Assembly (NCBI GenBank): GCA_035279665.1
Contig: DATEHI010000157.1
Span: 1-25,490 of the forward strand
Direction: 5' to 3'
DNA: 25,490 nt
Origin: CF-13 sp035279665
Lineage (GTDB): Bacteria > Chloroflexota > Dormibacteria > CF-121
Shown here piece after piece: positions 13,048 through 20,955 of the stretch (position 1 is the stretch's first letter; every line of letters begins with the position of its first letter). The translations under genes were made by a program, and so were the position numbers. Under the pieces are notes generated by a model. That model did no database searches. It saw nothing but the letters and a program-made list of their open reading frames with translations, and was not told where the DNA came from.

Positions 13048-14211
13048 ATGCCGGAAGCTGTCGTCGTCGCCTACGGTCGATCCCCAATCGGACGTGCCGG
13101 TAAAGGCTCGCTGGTCGAGGTGCGCCCCGATGACCTGGCAGCGCACGTCACCGACAAGGTGCTGCAGAAAGTGCCGCAGCTCGCCCGCGCGACGATCGAC
13201 GACTTGATGTGCGGTTGCGGCTTGCCGGCCGGCGAGCAGGGATTCAACCTTGGCCGGGTGGTCAGCATCCTGACCCGTCTCGATGTGCCCGGCACGACGG
13301 TCAACCGGTACTGTGCCTCGTCGTTGCAAACCAGCCGCATGGCCTTCCACGCCATCAAGGCCGGAGAAGGCGACGTCTTCCTCTCGATCGGCGTCGAGTG
13401 TGTCTCCCGATACGTCAACGGGTTCGCCGACCAGCCGGATGCCCAGAACGCGCGTCTCAAGCGTGGCAATACCGAGGAGTACCCCGATATCTATATCGCG
13501 ATGGGCGAGACCGCGGAAAACGTCGCCGACCTGAAGCAGATCACGCGCGAGGAGATGGATCGCTACGCCGTCAAGAGCCAGACTCGTGCCGTGCAGTCGC
13601 GGGACGGCGGGTTCTTCGACCGCGAGATCATCCCGGTGCCGCTGCCAAACGGCACCACGCTGAGCCGCGATGACGGGCCGCGTCCCAATACCACGATGGA
13701 GGTCCTCGGGACCCTGAAGCCGGTGTTCCGAGAGAACGGACGGGTGACGGCCGGCAATTCCTGTCCCCTGAACGACGGCGCCGCCGCGGTCGTCATCACC
13801 TCCGACCGCAAAGCGAAGGATCTCGGGATTCGTCCGCTGGCCCGGATCGTCGCCACCGGCGTGTCCGCGCTCGAGCCCGAGATCATGGGCCTCGGCCCGA
13901 TCGAGGCCTCCCGGCAGGCGCTCAAGCGCGCGGGGATGTCGATCGACGACGTCGACATCGTAGAGATCAATGAGGCGTTTGCCGCACAGGTCATCCCCTC
14001 CGCTCGGGAGCTGGGGATCGATCCCTTCAGCGACAAGCTGAATCCGCACGGCGGATCGATCGCGCTCGGTCATCCCTTCGGGATGACCGGGGCCCGGATT
14101 CTCTGTACGCTGCTGAATGGTCTTCTCACCGACAACAAGACGATCGGCCTGGAAACGATGTGCGTGGGCGGCGGACAGGGAATGGCGATGATCGTGGAGC
14201 GGCTTGGCTGA
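13048..14211 (+). CDS. Thiolase family protein (acetyl-CoA acyltransferase)
   Basis: The 387-residue enzyme is of full thiolase length. The acylated nucleophile is Cys89 (TVNRYCASSLQ). The other catalytic elements are VEINEAFAAQ (about 310-319), GGSIALGHPFGMTGAR (about 335-350) with His342, and CVGGGQG with Cys372. Thiolases cleave 3-ketoacyl-CoA with CoA, or condense two acyl-CoA units. FadA-type degradation of fatty acids or steroid side chains is the likeliest role, but no other beta-oxidation gene is nearby. A TTG at 13042 is an alternative start. The gene is convergent with the membrane protein at 14266; the 54-nt gap shows no clear terminator. Confidence 0.93.
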   Translation: MPEAVVVAYGRSPIGRAGKGSLVEVRPDDLAAHVTDKVLQKVPQLARATIDDLMCGCGLPAGEQGFNLGRVVSILTRLDVPGTTVNRYCASSLQTSRMAFHAIKAGEGDVFLSIGVECVSRYVNGFADQPDAQNARLKRGNTEEYPDIYIAMGETAENVADLKQITREEMDRYAVKSQTRAVQSRDGGFFDREIIPVPLPNGTTLSRDDGPRPNTTMEVLGTLKPVFRENGRVTAGNSCPLNDGAAAVVITSDRKAKDLGIRPLARIVATGVSALEPEIMGLGPIEASRQALKRAGMSIDDVDIVEINEAFAAQVIPSARELGIDPFSDKLNPHGGSIALGHPFGMTGARILCTLLNGLLTDNKTIGLETMCVGGGQGMAMIVERLG

Positions 14212-14265
14212 GCTAGCGAGACATGCCGGCGGTGACGTGCCGCGGGCGCGATCCGGGGCTTCAGC

Positions 14266-15162
14266 TCACCGCAACTGCCAATGTTCCACGTCGATCGTGA
14301 TGAAATCGGGAAACGGCAGAACCCAACCGTATTGCCCAAGCGACATCTTGACCCGGCGCTTCGCCGCATAGGGGATACCGTTGGAAACGCCGTGCTCGAA
14401 GATGACGTGGGCGGCCCTGGCATCGCGGCTGGCTGCCTCCGGCGTGTAGTCATTACGCTTGAGGAGCCCGGTTTTCTTGTCGAACCAGAAGCGCTGGATT
14501 CGGCTGTGCACCGGCAGATTTGTTCCAAAGTCTGCTTGGAGCAGCCCGTCGGTCAGCTCGGTCCAGGCGATATCCGTTCGCAGCAGCTGGTGGGGGAGAG
14601 AGAAATAACCCCAGAACGCATATCCCAGGAAGTACACGAGATTCAACCGGTCCCACCTGGTGCTGACGCTGGCATTCTGGAGATGCTCGCGGGCGTCAGC
14701 GCGCTGCTCGAGGATGGTGCCGTTTGGCGACAGGATCATCACGCTGAAGCCATCCAGGACGCCGCTGTCACCGGATTGGTCGACGGGATCGATAACCGTG
14801 TGCGGACGCTGAACATCAACCGTGATCTTTGCGTGCGGCGGGATGTTGATCCCCTTGAGCTGAAAGAGGAGACCTCCAACGGTTACCGTGCCCTCCACCG
14901 TGACGGCATCTCTCCACACCGCCTCACCGCCGTAAGCCTTCAACGCCCGAGCTGCGGTCGGTGAAAGCGCACTCTCGTTTGACGGCGTCACGTTGATCGA
15001 CGGCCCTTGATCCAGAGCGGCCGGCGTCAACGTGTTCTCATAGACCGTCCACAATGCATAGCTGATCAGCAGAGCGAGCAGCAACACCAGGACGGCTGCC
15101 ACGACTCGGACCAGCCTCGACCTGCGGCTTCGCCGCCGACGGGGCGTGACCGCGCCTGCCAT
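14266..15162 (-). CDS. Membrane-anchored protein of unknown function
   Basis: The 298-residue protein has a strongly basic N-terminus (RRRRSRRSR), one membrane helix (about 19-37) and a large exported domain with a short Ser/Thr/Pro-rich stalk. The domain reads ALKAYGGEAVWRDAVTVEGTVTVGG near the start and has alternating beta-type hydrophobics to the end, with FWFDKKTGLLKRNDY about two thirds along. The pattern resembles outer-surface beta proteins of the LolA/LppX kind, which bind lipid in a half-barrel, but I cannot confirm this. It is divergent from the DJ-1/PfpI gene with a 54-bp gap. A TACCTT box lies 7 nt upstream of the ATG, with no ribosome site. Confidence 0.72.
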   Translation of the reverse strand: MAGAVTPRRRRSRRSRLVRVVAAVLVLLLALLISYALWTVYENTLTPAALDQGPSINVTPSNESALSPTAARALKAYGGEAVWRDAVTVEGTVTVGGLLFQLKGINIPPHAKITVDVQRPHTVIDPVDQSGDSGVLDGFSVMILSPNGTILEQRADAREHLQNASVSTRWDRLNLVYFLGYAFWGYFSLPHQLLRTDIAWTELTDGLLQADFGTNLPVHSRIQRFWFDKKTGLLKRNDYTPEAASRDARAAHVIFEHGVSNGIPYAAKRRVKMSLGQYGWVLPFPDFITIDVEHWQLR

Positions 15163-15169
15163 GGCGTAT

Positions 15170-15175
15170 AAGGTA
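15170..15175 (-). promoter_or_regulatory. Probable -10 box for a leaderless transcript (14266 gene)
   Basis: On the minus strand TACCTT (15175 to 15170) ends 7 nt before the ATG at 15162, and no ribosome site lies between. The plus-strand TATAAG (15167-15172) overlaps it and may serve the divergent PfpI gene. Confidence 0.4.
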
Positions 15176-15216
15176 GATGTTGCATCGGCCGCCCGCAGAG
15201 TTGAGGAGGATGACCT

Positions 15217-15810
15217 GTGTCGACGCCAAAAGTTCTGATCCTGACCGGTGACGCTGGTGAGTCGCTGGAAGTGATGTATCCCTATCAGCGGCTCAGGGAA
15301 GAGGGATACGACGTCCAGATCGCCGCGCTCAGCAAGAAAAAGCTCCACTTCGTGGTCCATGATTTCGAGCCTGGCTACGACACCTATACGGAGAAGCCTG
15401 GTTACAGCTGGGACGCCGACCTGGCCTTCAAGGACGTCAACCCCGCCGACTACGCCGCGGTCGTGATTCCGGGCGGACGCGCCCCCGAGTACATCCGCAA
15501 CGACCGCGACGTCCAGCGGATCATCCGTCACTTCTTCGACCAGGAGAAACCCGTCGCCCAACTCTGTCACGCGCCGCTGGCGCTCGCCGCCGCCGGCGTG
15601 CTGAAGGGTAGGCGGACGGCCGCCTACCCAGCCCTCGAACCCGACGTGACCGCCGCCGGCGCCACCTATGTCGATTCCGACGCGGTGGTCGACGGTCAGA
15701 TGGTCTCGGCCCGCGCCTGGCCCGACCACCCGAGCTGGATGCGCGAGTTCATTCGCCTCCTGCAGAAGAAGGCTCCCGTCGCCACCAAAGAGGCTGCCGG
15801 CGTCCGCTAA
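15217..15810 (+). CDS. DJ-1/PfpI family protein
   Basis: The 197-residue protein has the class I glutamine amidotransferase-like fold: KVLILTGDAGESLEVMYPYQ (5-24), AAVVIPGGRAPEYIR (80-94) and the nucleophile elbow QLCHAPLAL (115-123) with Cys117-His118. A conserved Glu (Glu15 or Glu18) sits near the cysteine in this group. Members act as stress chaperones, deglycases or hydrolases, or lack known activity. A strong GAGGAGGA site (15203-15210) 6 nt upstream supports the GTG at 15217. It leads a four-gene plus-strand run ending with the SDR. Confidence 0.9.
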   Translation: MSTPKVLILTGDAGESLEVMYPYQRLREEGYDVQIAALSKKKLHFVVHDFEPGYDTYTEKPGYSWDADLAFKDVNPADYAAVVIPGGRAPEYIRNDRDVQRIIRHFFDQEKPVAQLCHAPLALAAAGVLKGRRTAAYPALEPDVTAAGATYVDSDAVVDGQMVSARAWPDHPSWMREFIRLLQKKAPVATKEAAGVR

Positions 15811-16474
15811 CGCGGCGACGACGCCCGTCTACGTCGAGTCCAGCCGTACGCGCACCTTCGCCTGCGCGTACGACTGGCCCGGCTGGTGCCGCTCGGGCAA
15901 GGACGAGGTTTCCGCGCTCGCCGCGCTGGCCCTATACGCGCCGCGCTATGCCGCGGTCGCGAAGCGGGCTCGCCTCGCGTTTGATGCGAAGCGAAGCGCG
16001 TTCCGCGTTGTCGAGCGGCTGAAAGGATCTGCGAGCACCGAATTCGGGGTCCCGGGAGAGGTTGCAAAACGCGACACGGCGTCGCTGTCTGCGACCGAGG
16101 GCAAGCGGCTGGCATCGCTCGTGCAGGCTGCCTGGGCTCTCTATGACCAAATCCTCGCGGACGCCCCAGCCGTGCTCCGCAAGGGTCCCCGCGGTGGCGG
16201 CCGCGACCGCGACAAGATGGCAGACCACGTGCGTGACGCCGAGGGCGCCTATGTCCGGAAGCTCGGCCTCCGCCTCCAACCGCCGGACCGGCACGACCGG
16301 CGCGCCGTCACCGAATTTCGCGCCGCGATCACCGACGCCCTCCAGCGACCCTCGAATGGAAAGGCGCTTGTCGAGAAGGGTTGGCCGCAGCGCTACGCCG
16401 CGCGGCGCATCGCATGGCACGCGCTGGACCACGCCTGGGAGATGCAGGACCGTAGCGATCAGTCCAGGGGTTGA
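15794..16474 (+). CDS. Uncharacterised DinB-like protein; start uncertain
   Basis: The conserved part begins near 15826 (VYVE..., then DWPGWCRSGKDE) and ends with ARRIAWHALDHAWEMQDR. I recall this as an uncharacterised actinobacterial family with a DinB-like helical C-terminal half (DKMADHVRDAEGAYVRKLG; histidines that could hold a metal). No ATG, GTG or TTG is in frame between 15671 and the conserved region: the nearest ATG, at 15668, would overlap PfpI by 143 bp and encode an Arg/Ser-rich nonsense leader. The listed start is a CTG at 15794 and is a guess. The stop overlaps the following VOC gene region. Function unknown. Confidence 0.6.
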   Translation: MPASANAATTPVYVESSRTRTFACAYDWPGWCRSGKDEVSALAALALYAPRYAAVAKRARLAFDAKRSAFRVVERLKGSASTEFGVPGEVAKRDTASLSATEGKRLASLVQAAWALYDQILADAPAVLRKGPRGGGRDRDKMADHVRDAEGAYVRKLGLRLQPPDRHDRRAVTEFRAAITDALQRPSNGKALVEKGWPQRYAARRIAWHALDHAWEMQDRSDQSRG

Positions 16475-16479
16475 TCGCC

Positions 16480-16872
16480 GTGGCTTTCAAGTCGCTGGAC
16501 TTCGTCTACCACCCGAGCCGCGACGTGAAGCGAGACGTTGCCTATTTCACGGATGTGCTCGGCGGTCGCCTTCGCTTTGCCGTTGAGGGCATGGGGGCGC
16601 GCGTCGCTGCCATCGAGCTCGCACCTTCGCCCCCGCTCCTGCTGCTGGCGGACCACGTCAAGGGCAGCACACCGATCCTGGTCTACCGCGTGCCGAGCCT
16701 CACCAAAGCGCTGGCGAGGCTGACAAGGCAGGGATGGGCAGCAGAGGAGACGTTCGAGATTCCGCACGGCCCGATCAGTTCATTCCGCACCCCGGGAGGG
16801 CAGCGAATCGCGGTCTACGAACTGACCCGGCCGGGTGCGGCGGCCACCTTCGAGGGACGCCGGGACTTCTAA
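16480..16872 (+). CDS. VOC (glyoxalase/bleomycin-resistance) superfamily protein
   Basis: The 130-residue protein shows two betaalphabetabetabeta modules: LDFVYHPSRDVKRDVAYFTDVLGG (about 5-28) and VPSLTKALARLTRQGW (about 71-86), ending with FRTPGGQRIAVYEL. VOC proteins bind a metal between modules and act as isomerases, dioxygenases or antibiotic binders; few of the usual His/Glu ligands are obvious, so the activity is open. The GTG at 16480 fits an AGGGG site (16466-16470). An in-frame TTG at 16471 overlaps the previous stop and is a possible alternative. An SDR follows after 18 nt, so the two probably share a transcript. Confidence 0.85.
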   Translation: MAFKSLDFVYHPSRDVKRDVAYFTDVLGGRLRFAVEGMGARVAAIELAPSPPLLLLADHVKGSTPILVYRVPSLTKALARLTRQGWAAEETFEIPHGPISSFRTPGGQRIAVYELTRPGAAATFEGRRDF

Positions 16873-16890
16873 GGACGAAGGAGCACAGGC

Positions 16891-17751
16891 ATGCAGACCT
16901 GGGGCGGCGTCGCCGGCAAGCGCGTCCTGATCACCGGCGCGACAAGCGGGATTGGATTGGCGGCGGCCGTCGAGCTCGCGTGCCGGGGCGCGTTGCTCAC
17001 GCTGATCGCCAGGAGCGAGGCGAGGGCTGCGGCCGCGGTTCGCCAGATTCGGGCCGCAGCCAGGGGCGCGAGCGTGGACGTGCTGACCGCGGATCTCGCG
17101 TCACAGGCCAGCATTCGGCAATTAGCGATCGATGCACTGGCGAAGTATTCCAGCGTCCAGGTGCTCATCAACAACGCGGGCGCGATTTACTCCACGCGAC
17201 AGCTGAGCCCCGATGGCATCGAACTCACCTGGGCCGTCAATCACCTGGCGCCGTTCCTGCTGACCACGTTGCTGCTCGACCGTCTGAAGGCCAGCACGCC
17301 GGCGCGCATCGTCACCACCTCCTCGGACGCGCACGAGGGTGCTCGAATCCCGTTCGATGACGTGAATGCCGCGGGCTCGTGGGGCGGCTTCGGGTTTCCG
17401 CGGTATGGCCAGACCAAGCTGGCCAATATTCTCTTCACGGTTGAGCTGGCGCGCCGGCTGGCCGGCAGCGGCGTGACCGCCAACTGCTTCCACCCGGGAT
17501 TCGTGGCCACCGGCTTCAATCGCAACAACGGCTTTCTGATGCGCATCGGCATGGCGATCTCACGGCCGTTCGCTCGGAGCGCCGCGAAGGGCGCGCAGAC
17601 GCTGGTCTGGCTCGTCGACTCGGACGCCGCTGGTGAAACCAGCGGTGGCTATTTTGTCGACGAGCAGCTTGCCACGCCATCGGCAGCAGCTCAGGATCGC
17701 GAGGCCGCCAGCCGCCTCTGGCAGGTCAGCGAGGCGCAGATCCAGGCCTAA
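16891..17751 (+). CDS. Short-chain dehydrogenase/reductase (retinol dehydrogenase-like)
   Basis: The 286-residue oxidoreductase has the Rossmann motif TGATSGIG (15-22), NNAGA (94-98), catalytic Ser144/145 (TTSSDAHEG), Tyr172 and Lys176 (RYGQTKLANI). The segment after YxxxK, with NCFHPGFVATGF, and the length resemble the retinol dehydrogenase/WWOX group rather than FabG. The substrate is unknown; cofactor choice cannot be decided with confidence. A GAAGGAG site precedes the ATG at 16891. Its TAA overlaps the TAG of the convergent DUF6582 gene, so there is no room for a terminator between them. Confidence 0.93.
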   Translation: MQTWGGVAGKRVLITGATSGIGLAAAVELACRGALLTLIARSEARAAAAVRQIRAAARGASVDVLTADLASQASIRQLAIDALAKYSSVQVLINNAGAIYSTRQLSPDGIELTWAVNHLAPFLLTTLLLDRLKASTPARIVTTSSDAHEGARIPFDDVNAAGSWGGFGFPRYGQTKLANILFTVELARRLAGSGVTANCFHPGFVATGFNRNNGFLMRIGMAISRPFARSAAKGAQTLVWLVDSDAAGETSGGYFVDEQLATPSAAAQDREAASRLWQVSEAQIQA

Positions 17752-18008
17752 CGGCTGCCGGCCTTTCCACCCTTCATCAATTCGCGCCAGCTCCTTTCCT
17801 TGACTTCCACGCCGAACTTTTTCGCCGCCGCCTTGATCCGCTTCCAGGCAGCTTCCCGCTCCGCGTCAGAGACGCCCTCGACCTGGTCGAATCGGGCGAT
17901 CGCATTGCGAACGTGACGGGCGTCGGTCAGGGGCTCTTTGCGTTCCTTTGGAAAGGCGAAGTTCTGAGCGGGGACTCGGTCTTTCTGCCTTGTGCTGAGA
18001 GTGGCCAT
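17748..18008 (-). CDS. DUF6582 family small protein
   Basis: The 86-residue basic protein contains FAFPKERKEPLTDARHVRNA (about 18-37), then AIARFDQVEGVSDAEREAAWKRI and a Lys/Arg-rich C-terminus. This matches a family of small proteins (DUF6582) found free-standing in Actinomycetota and also within phage prohead-protease proteins; the role is unknown. A strong AAGGAGG site (18021 to 18015 on the minus strand) fixes the ATG at 18008. Its 80-bp leader region carries a tandem repeat and an A-run. Convergent overlap with the SDR at the stop codon. Confidence 0.82.
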   Translation of the reverse strand: MATLSTRQKDRVPAQNFAFPKERKEPLTDARHVRNAIARFDQVEGVSDAEREAAWKRIKAAAKKFGVEVKERSWRELMKGGKAGSR

Positions 18009-18018
18009 CGGTTGCCTC

Positions 18019-18038
18019 CTTTTCCCCGCTTTTCCCCG
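18019..18038. repeat. Tandem 10-bp repeat upstream of the DUF6582 gene
   Basis: CTTTTCCCCG occurs twice in a row (18019-18028 and 18029-18038). On the coding strand of DUF6582 the repeats read CGGGGAAAAG and run straight into the ribosome site. It could be a regulator site or a slippage product. Confidence 0.6.
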
Positions 18039-18088
18039 CCGGAGGGGGCATTTTTTTGCAATATGAGATTACCGCTATCACTATATCG

Positions 18089-18808
18089 CTAAGCCCTCAC
18101 CTCAGGCTCGCCTCGATCGGCATTCGCCCGGCCACGGTTCCAGTAGGCCTTGGCGGAGATCTGATCGGCGGTCCATCCGTGAGCGAGGAGGGTGGCCTTG
18201 AGTGCCGAGACCAAGGCGACCTCGCCCGCCAGGTACGCGTGGCCGTCATCCGGTACGAGCCCAGCCGCCGAGATGGCGGCGACCAGCCCATCGCGGGCGT
18301 CCACGCCGCGGTCGTAGTTCCAGGTCACCATCGTGGTCGCCTCGGCGGAGAACGGCTGCCGCTCGCGCGGATCGCCAACCATCAAGTAGGCGCTGGCCAG
18401 CAGACCGGCGGGTAGCGACTCCATCATGGTCAACGAACCCGGGACCGCTGTCGCGTCACCGGCAAACAGATGCGATCTCGCGTTTGGGTCGAGGCCGATC
18501 TTTCCGCGCGGGCCGATCGCCTCGATGGCAAGGCCGGGGCGTGCCGCCTGCGCCCACCGCGTGCCGGGGCCATCACCATGCATCACGAAGTCAAGGTCGA
18601 TCAGGCGGCGCTCGGGATCAAACCGGCGGATCGTATAGCGGCGTCGAACAACACTGCCGTCATCGCGCACGACCGGCAGTGCCAGGTCCTGTCCCGGGAA
18701 ATAATCGAACGCCTCGAGTGATGAGCCGGTCAGCTGGATCCGGCGCATGTGCGGCGTCACGTCCTCGACGGCGGCGACAACGAGGGGCAGTGGCCTCGGT
18801 TCGGACAT
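18089..18808 (-). CDS. Siderophore-interacting protein (FAD-binding ferric-siderophore reductase family)
   Basis: The 239-residue protein has an N-terminal FAD domain with VRRRYTIRRFDPERRL (about 53-68), the R-x-Y-T-[IV]-R flavin motif, and FVMHGDGPGTRWA (about 74-86). The C-terminal NAD(P)H domain has LFAGDATAVPG (about 113-123), then YLAGEVALV and a final KAYWNRGRANAD. This is the full SIP architecture. Such enzymes reduce Fe(III)-siderophores in the cytosol. An AAAGG site lies 5 nt before the ATG at 18808. The divergent neighbour is a Nramp-related transporter (70-bp gap), which would fit joint metal control, but no Fur box is evident to me. Confidence 0.92.
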   Translation of the reverse strand: MSEPRPLPLVVAAVEDVTPHMRRIQLTGSSLEAFDYFPGQDLALPVVRDDGSVVRRRYTIRRFDPERRLIDLDFVMHGDGPGTRWAQAARPGLAIEAIGPRGKIGLDPNARSHLFAGDATAVPGSLTMMESLPAGLLASAYLMVGDPRERQPFSAEATTMVTWNYDRGVDARDGLVAAISAAGLVPDDGHAYLAGEVALVSALKATLLAHGWTADQISAKAYWNRGRANADRGEPEVRA

Positions 18809-18878
18809 CACTGCCTTTGTACCCGAAAATGTGGCTGGCAAGTTTGCGCCTGCCCGCCTCGATGAAACCGAGAGACCC

Positions 18879-20189
18879 ATGTTGAAGAGGAAGCCGCGTA
18901 CCCGACGACGCCGAGCTCCCGGCGGCCTGCGTCCGTATGTGCGCTGGTTGTTACGCTCGCGGCTGCCCCGGCTGGCGTTTCTCACCGCCCTCGGTCCCGG
19001 GCTGATCAGCGGATTCGCCGACAACGATGCCGGAGGCATCACGACCTACTCGGTCGTCGGCGCCCAATTCGGCTATGACTTGATGTGGGTCGTCCTCGCC
19101 AGCATGATCGCGCTCGGCATCACGCAGGAGGTCGGCGCCCGGCTCGGGCTTGCCACCGGACAGGGATTCGGCGGCTTGATCCGCCAGCAATATGGTATCC
19201 GTCGCGCTGGGTTCGCGATTGGCGTCATGCTGCTGGCGAACCTGGGTGACACGGTAGCCGAATTCGCCGGCATTGGCGCCGCGCTCGCGATCTTCGGCGT
19301 GCCCATCGCGGTGAGCTCCGCGCTGGCGGCGCTGCTCATCATTTTCGTCCTGTCCCGTGCGAACTTCCGTCGGATCCAGTTCGTCTTCCTCGCGGTCGGC
19401 ATCGGGACGTCACTCGCGTACGCGCTTTCGGCGATTCTCGCCCACCCCGACTGGGGTGCGGCGCTCTCACACACCGTCGTGCCGCATGGTTCGGTAACCA
19501 CCTTGTACCTGATCGCGGTTATGGGGACGGTTGGTACCACGATCACACCGTGGGGACAGGCGTTCATCCAGTCCTATGCAGCGGACAAGCACCTTGGGCC
19601 GAGGGATCTGGCCGCATCGCGAATCGACGTTGGCGCGGGTGCCTTCCTCACCAACCTGGTGGCTGGGTTCATCGTGGTGGCGTGTGCGGCGACCCTCTGG
19701 TCGCATGGGCAGACGACCATCGCGAGTGCCGCCGACGCCGCGCGCGCCCTCGGCCCGTTGGCGGGACGCTCCGCGGAGTTGCTCTTCGCGCTCGGGCTCC
19801 TCACCGCCTCTCTCCTGGGTCTGGGAACGGTCCCCCTGACCAGTGCCTATGCGGTGACAGAAGCCTTCGGTTGGGAGAAGGGTCTCGACCGAAGCTGGCG
19901 GCAGGCGCCCGCCTTTTACGGCTTACTGGCCTTCTTTGTCGGGTTCTCGGCACTCTTCGTCCTGATCCCGGGGCTGCCGCTGATCGCCGTCATGTACCTC
20001 AGCCAGGTCTTTGACGGGTTGCTTTTGCCGTTCATCCTGGTCTTTGTGATGGTGATGAGCCGGGACCGGCGGCTGCTGGGCCGCCTGCGCAGCGGTCTCC
20101 CGCTCTACGTCGCCGGCTGGGTCGTGACCGGTCTGATCACCCTGCTATCGGTCGCCCTCGTGGTGAGCCAGCTGATCGGTGGGCACTGA
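18879..20189 (+). CDS. Nramp-related divalent metal transporter with altered metal site
   Basis: The 436-residue protein has about 11 membrane helices after a basic N-terminus (RKPRTRRRRAPGG). TM1 reads GPGLISGFADNDAGGITTYS; the canonical DPGN is D50-A-G-G53. TM6 reads TVGTTITPWGQAFIQSY, where canonical M-P-H is T223-P-W. Nramp proteins are proton-coupled importers of Mn or Fe. Members with changed TM1/TM6 ligands can prefer Mg or other ions, so Mn transport should not be assumed. The ATG at 18879 was chosen over upstream in-frame starts because the conserved region and basic tail begin here. It is divergent from the siderophore-interacting gene. Confidence 0.9.
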   Translation: MLKRKPRTRRRRAPGGLRPYVRWLLRSRLPRLAFLTALGPGLISGFADNDAGGITTYSVVGAQFGYDLMWVVLASMIALGITQEVGARLGLATGQGFGGLIRQQYGIRRAGFAIGVMLLANLGDTVAEFAGIGAALAIFGVPIAVSSALAALLIIFVLSRANFRRIQFVFLAVGIGTSLAYALSAILAHPDWGAALSHTVVPHGSVTTLYLIAVMGTVGTTITPWGQAFIQSYAADKHLGPRDLAASRIDVGAGAFLTNLVAGFIVVACAATLWSHGQTTIASAADAARALGPLAGRSAELLFALGLLTASLLGLGTVPLTSAYAVTEAFGWEKGLDRSWRQAPAFYGLLAFFVGFSALFVLIPGLPLIAVMYLSQVFDGLLLPFILVFVMVMSRDRRLLGRLRSGLPLYVAGWVVTGLITLLSVALVVSQLIGGH

Positions 20190-20195
20190 TCGACG

Positions 20196-20396
20196 TCAGC
20201 GAGAATCTGGCGGTCGGAGAAGGACAATGGCGGCCCCGACTGCCACGGCCCAGACCGGAACCATGGTGATAACGAATGGGCGAATCGTGTCGCTGGCGGA
20301 GTGCGAGTCGCGATCGAAGGCCATGAAGACCATAACGGTGCCGAGCATCAGCAAGGCGAAGCCAACAGTCAAAGCCGGCCACTTGAGCGATTTCAT
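20196..20396 (-). CDS. Small two-helix membrane protein
   Basis: The 66-residue protein has two hydrophobic helices (about 6-27 and 41-60) joined by a short charged loop (FDRDSHSASDTIRP). It lies 15 nt downstream of the DoxX gene on the same strand and may share its transcript. The ATG at 20396 has only a weak AGG before it. It ends 6 nt from the convergent Nramp stop. I do not recognise a family. Confidence 0.6.
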   Translation of the reverse strand: MKSLKWPALTVGFALLMLGTVMVFMAFDRDSHSASDTIRPFVITMVPVWAVAVGAAIVLLRPPDSR

Positions 20397-20411
20397 CCTG
20401 GCCGGCTCAGG

Positions 20412-20870
20412 TTACTTCAACGACATCAGATGGTCGACGGACAGGCGGCCCGGGCCGGTCAGGCAGAGGCTGAGCGCGACGGTGCCCAGCAGCAGCGGGA
20501 ACTCGTAGCCGCCCTGGCCATAGAAGCCGTTTTTCCAGTGCGCCTTGTAGCCGGCGACACCCATGTTGAACCCGACCGCCAGAGCCGCGGTCCGAGTGAA
20601 AAGGCCAGCGGCCAGCGCGAGGCCCCCGGCCAACTCGGTCAGACCGGAGGCGGTGGCGGCGGCCTTGGGATTCGGAACCCCCATCTTTTCGAGGGCCACC
20701 GCAAACCCGGGTCCGCTGCGCTCGACGGCGGCCGGATAGTTGGGTCCCATCACCTTGGCCAGTAGAGGATGCGCCTGCTTTCCCGGACCGCCGAACAGCT
20801 TCGGATAGCCGTGTGCCGCCAGGGTGACACCGGCGACGATCCGGAGCAAAAGCAGGCCGAGGTCTTGCAT
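20412..20870 (-). CDS. DoxX family membrane protein
   Basis: The 152-residue protein begins DLGLLLLRIVAGVTLAAHGYPKLFG (about 3-27), the DoxX/SURF4 signature LR-x-x-x-G-x-x-x-x-x-HG-x-x-K. It has four helices, including LTELAGGLALAAGLFTRTAAL (about 78-98). DoxX proteins are quinone-associated or thiosulfate/redox membrane proteins; many soil homologues are of unknown function. An AGGA site lies upstream of the ATG at 20870. The gene is divergent from the proline racemase-family gene with an 85-bp gap and precedes a small membrane protein. Confidence 0.88.
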   Translation of the reverse strand: MQDLGLLLLRIVAGVTLAAHGYPKLFGGPGKQAHPLLAKVMGPNYPAAVERSGPGFAVALEKMGVPNPKAAATASGLTELAGGLALAAGLFTRTAALAVGFNMGVAGYKAHWKNGFYGQGGYEFPLLLGTVALSLCLTGPGRLSVDHLMSLK

Positions 20871-20955
20871 CAGTGGCGTCCTGATGTGAGGGTAGCCGAG
20901 ACTGGGGACGTCGTGCAGCGCCGCAATCAAAGTCGGGCTATGTCAGCATGAACCG

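Noticed and set aside
18034..18057. Intrinsic terminator on the plus strand (CCCC...GGGG then T7)
   Set aside because: The stem is only about 4 bp with a 6-nt loop and the nearest plus-strand gene ends almost 300 bp upstream; the T-run is better read as an A-run in the DUF6582 leader.
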